Source: Pantoea vagans
GTDB taxonomy: Bacteria > Pseudomonadota > Gammaproteobacteria > Enterobacterales > Enterobacteriaceae
NCBI RefSeq assembly: GCF_004792415.1
Contig: NZ_CP038853.1
Location: 3,968,001-4,032,000, forward strand
Direction: 5' to 3'
Length of the DNA: 64,000 bases
Both the position numbers and the translations under genes were made by a program. This document shows, in pieces, positions 63,808-64,000 of the stretch (the first letter of the stretch is position 1; each line of letters starts with the position of its first letter). The notes below the pieces were generated by a model. It did not search any database, had not been told where the DNA came from, and worked only from the letters and a program-made list of their open reading frames with translations.

Positions 63808-64000
63808 TGAAGAAGCCCGATCATCTGGTGCGCTATCGCGCACCTGAACGCATCAATCACTGGATCGTCGCGATTTGCTTTGTCATGGCCGCGTTAAGCG
63901 GATTAGGGTTTTTCTTTCCGTCGTTTAACTGGCTGATGCAGATCTTTGGCACGCCACAACTGGCGCGTATTCTGCATCCTTTTGTTGGCGTAGTGATGTT
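63807..64000 (+). CDS. fdoI: formate dehydrogenase-O cytochrome b556 subunit FdoI, 3' end cut by window
   Basis: First 64 codons of the diheme b-type cytochrome that anchors the complex and reduces quinone. The visible part, [20 protein letters not shown] followed by the first membrane helix and PSFNWLMQI, then ARILHPFVGVVM, matches E. coli FdoI. The His of ERINHW and the His of ILHPF are at positions of heme ligands or close neighbours in the family. About two thirds of the gene lies beyond the window. Confidence 0.95.
   Translation, partial: MKKPDHLVRYRAPERINHWIVAICFVMAALSGLGFFFPSFNWLMQIFGTPQLARILHPFVGVVM

Noticed and set aside
1..64000. CRISPR array or prophage
   Set aside because: No regularly spaced repeats with unique spacers, no cas genes, and no phage structural, integrase or transposase genes were seen.

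Overview
The window is a chromosomal segment of an enteric gammaproteobacterium, most likely Erwiniaceae and closest in feel to Pantoea. The gene order kdgK / yhjJ / dctA / pdeK / bcs genes / dpp operon / tRNA-Pro / eptB, then yiaG, yiaF, mtlADR and yibL, follows the E. coli K-12 order for that part of the chromosome, with accessory blocks inserted and some genes missing. No phage, transposase, integrase or CRISPR array is visible. The identification rests on recalled family and synteny knowledge, not on a database search.

Layout. 0-9.3 kb: 3' part of kdgK, a stand-alone MsbA-type exporter, an alpha/beta hydrolase, the inactive-looking M16 protein YhjJ, the C4-dicarboxylate carrier DctA and the EAL protein PdeK. 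9.4-22.3 kb: an E. coli-type cellulose locus, bcsRQABC on the minus strand and bcsEFG divergent on the plus strand; bcsZ is absent from between bcsB and bcsC. 22.4-34.2 kb: a second, BcsD-type cellulose operon, bcsO-Q-A-B-C-D-Z, all minus. It carries the only bcsZ in the window. Its BcsB has a long Ala/Pro/Ser tandem-repeat N-terminus. 34.2-42.1 kb: the dppABCDF dipeptide transporter, bordered on both sides by long foldback repeats and followed by a tRNA-Pro(UGG) gene whose 3' end and terminator are duplicated in tandem, as in the E. coli tyrT/RtT locus.

42.2-49.6 kb: EptB (Kdo phosphoethanolamine transferase), the Ohr/OhrR organic peroxide pair, an HD-domain hydrolase, the orphan HTH protein YiaG, a cytoplasmic-type gamma-glutamyltransferase and the lipoprotein YiaF. 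49.6-54.2 kb: the mannitol operon mtlADR behind an array of CRP sites, then YibL. 54.2-58.6 kb: a VirK/YbjX-family protein, Mn superoxide dismutase, a class III aminotransferase and a divergent DeoR-family regulator. 58.6-64.0 kb: fdhD, divergent from fdoG-fdoH-fdoI (formate dehydrogenase-O; fdoI runs off the end). FdoG has cysteine where the E. coli enzyme has selenocysteine.

How they work together. Two c-di-GMP-responsive cellulose synthases share one stretch. One has the BcsE/F/G module, which binds c-di-GMP and adds phosphoethanolamine. The other has the BcsD/BcsO scaffold. PdeK, next to bcsC, can lower c-di-GMP. Dipeptides, C4-dicarboxylates, mannitol and 2-keto-3-deoxygluconate point to a plant-associated life, and Ohr, SodA and EptB to defence against oxidants and cationic peptides. 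The least ordinary items are the structured repeats around dpp and tRNA-Pro, the repeat-bearing BcsB, the rearranged bcsZ and the Cys-type FdoG.
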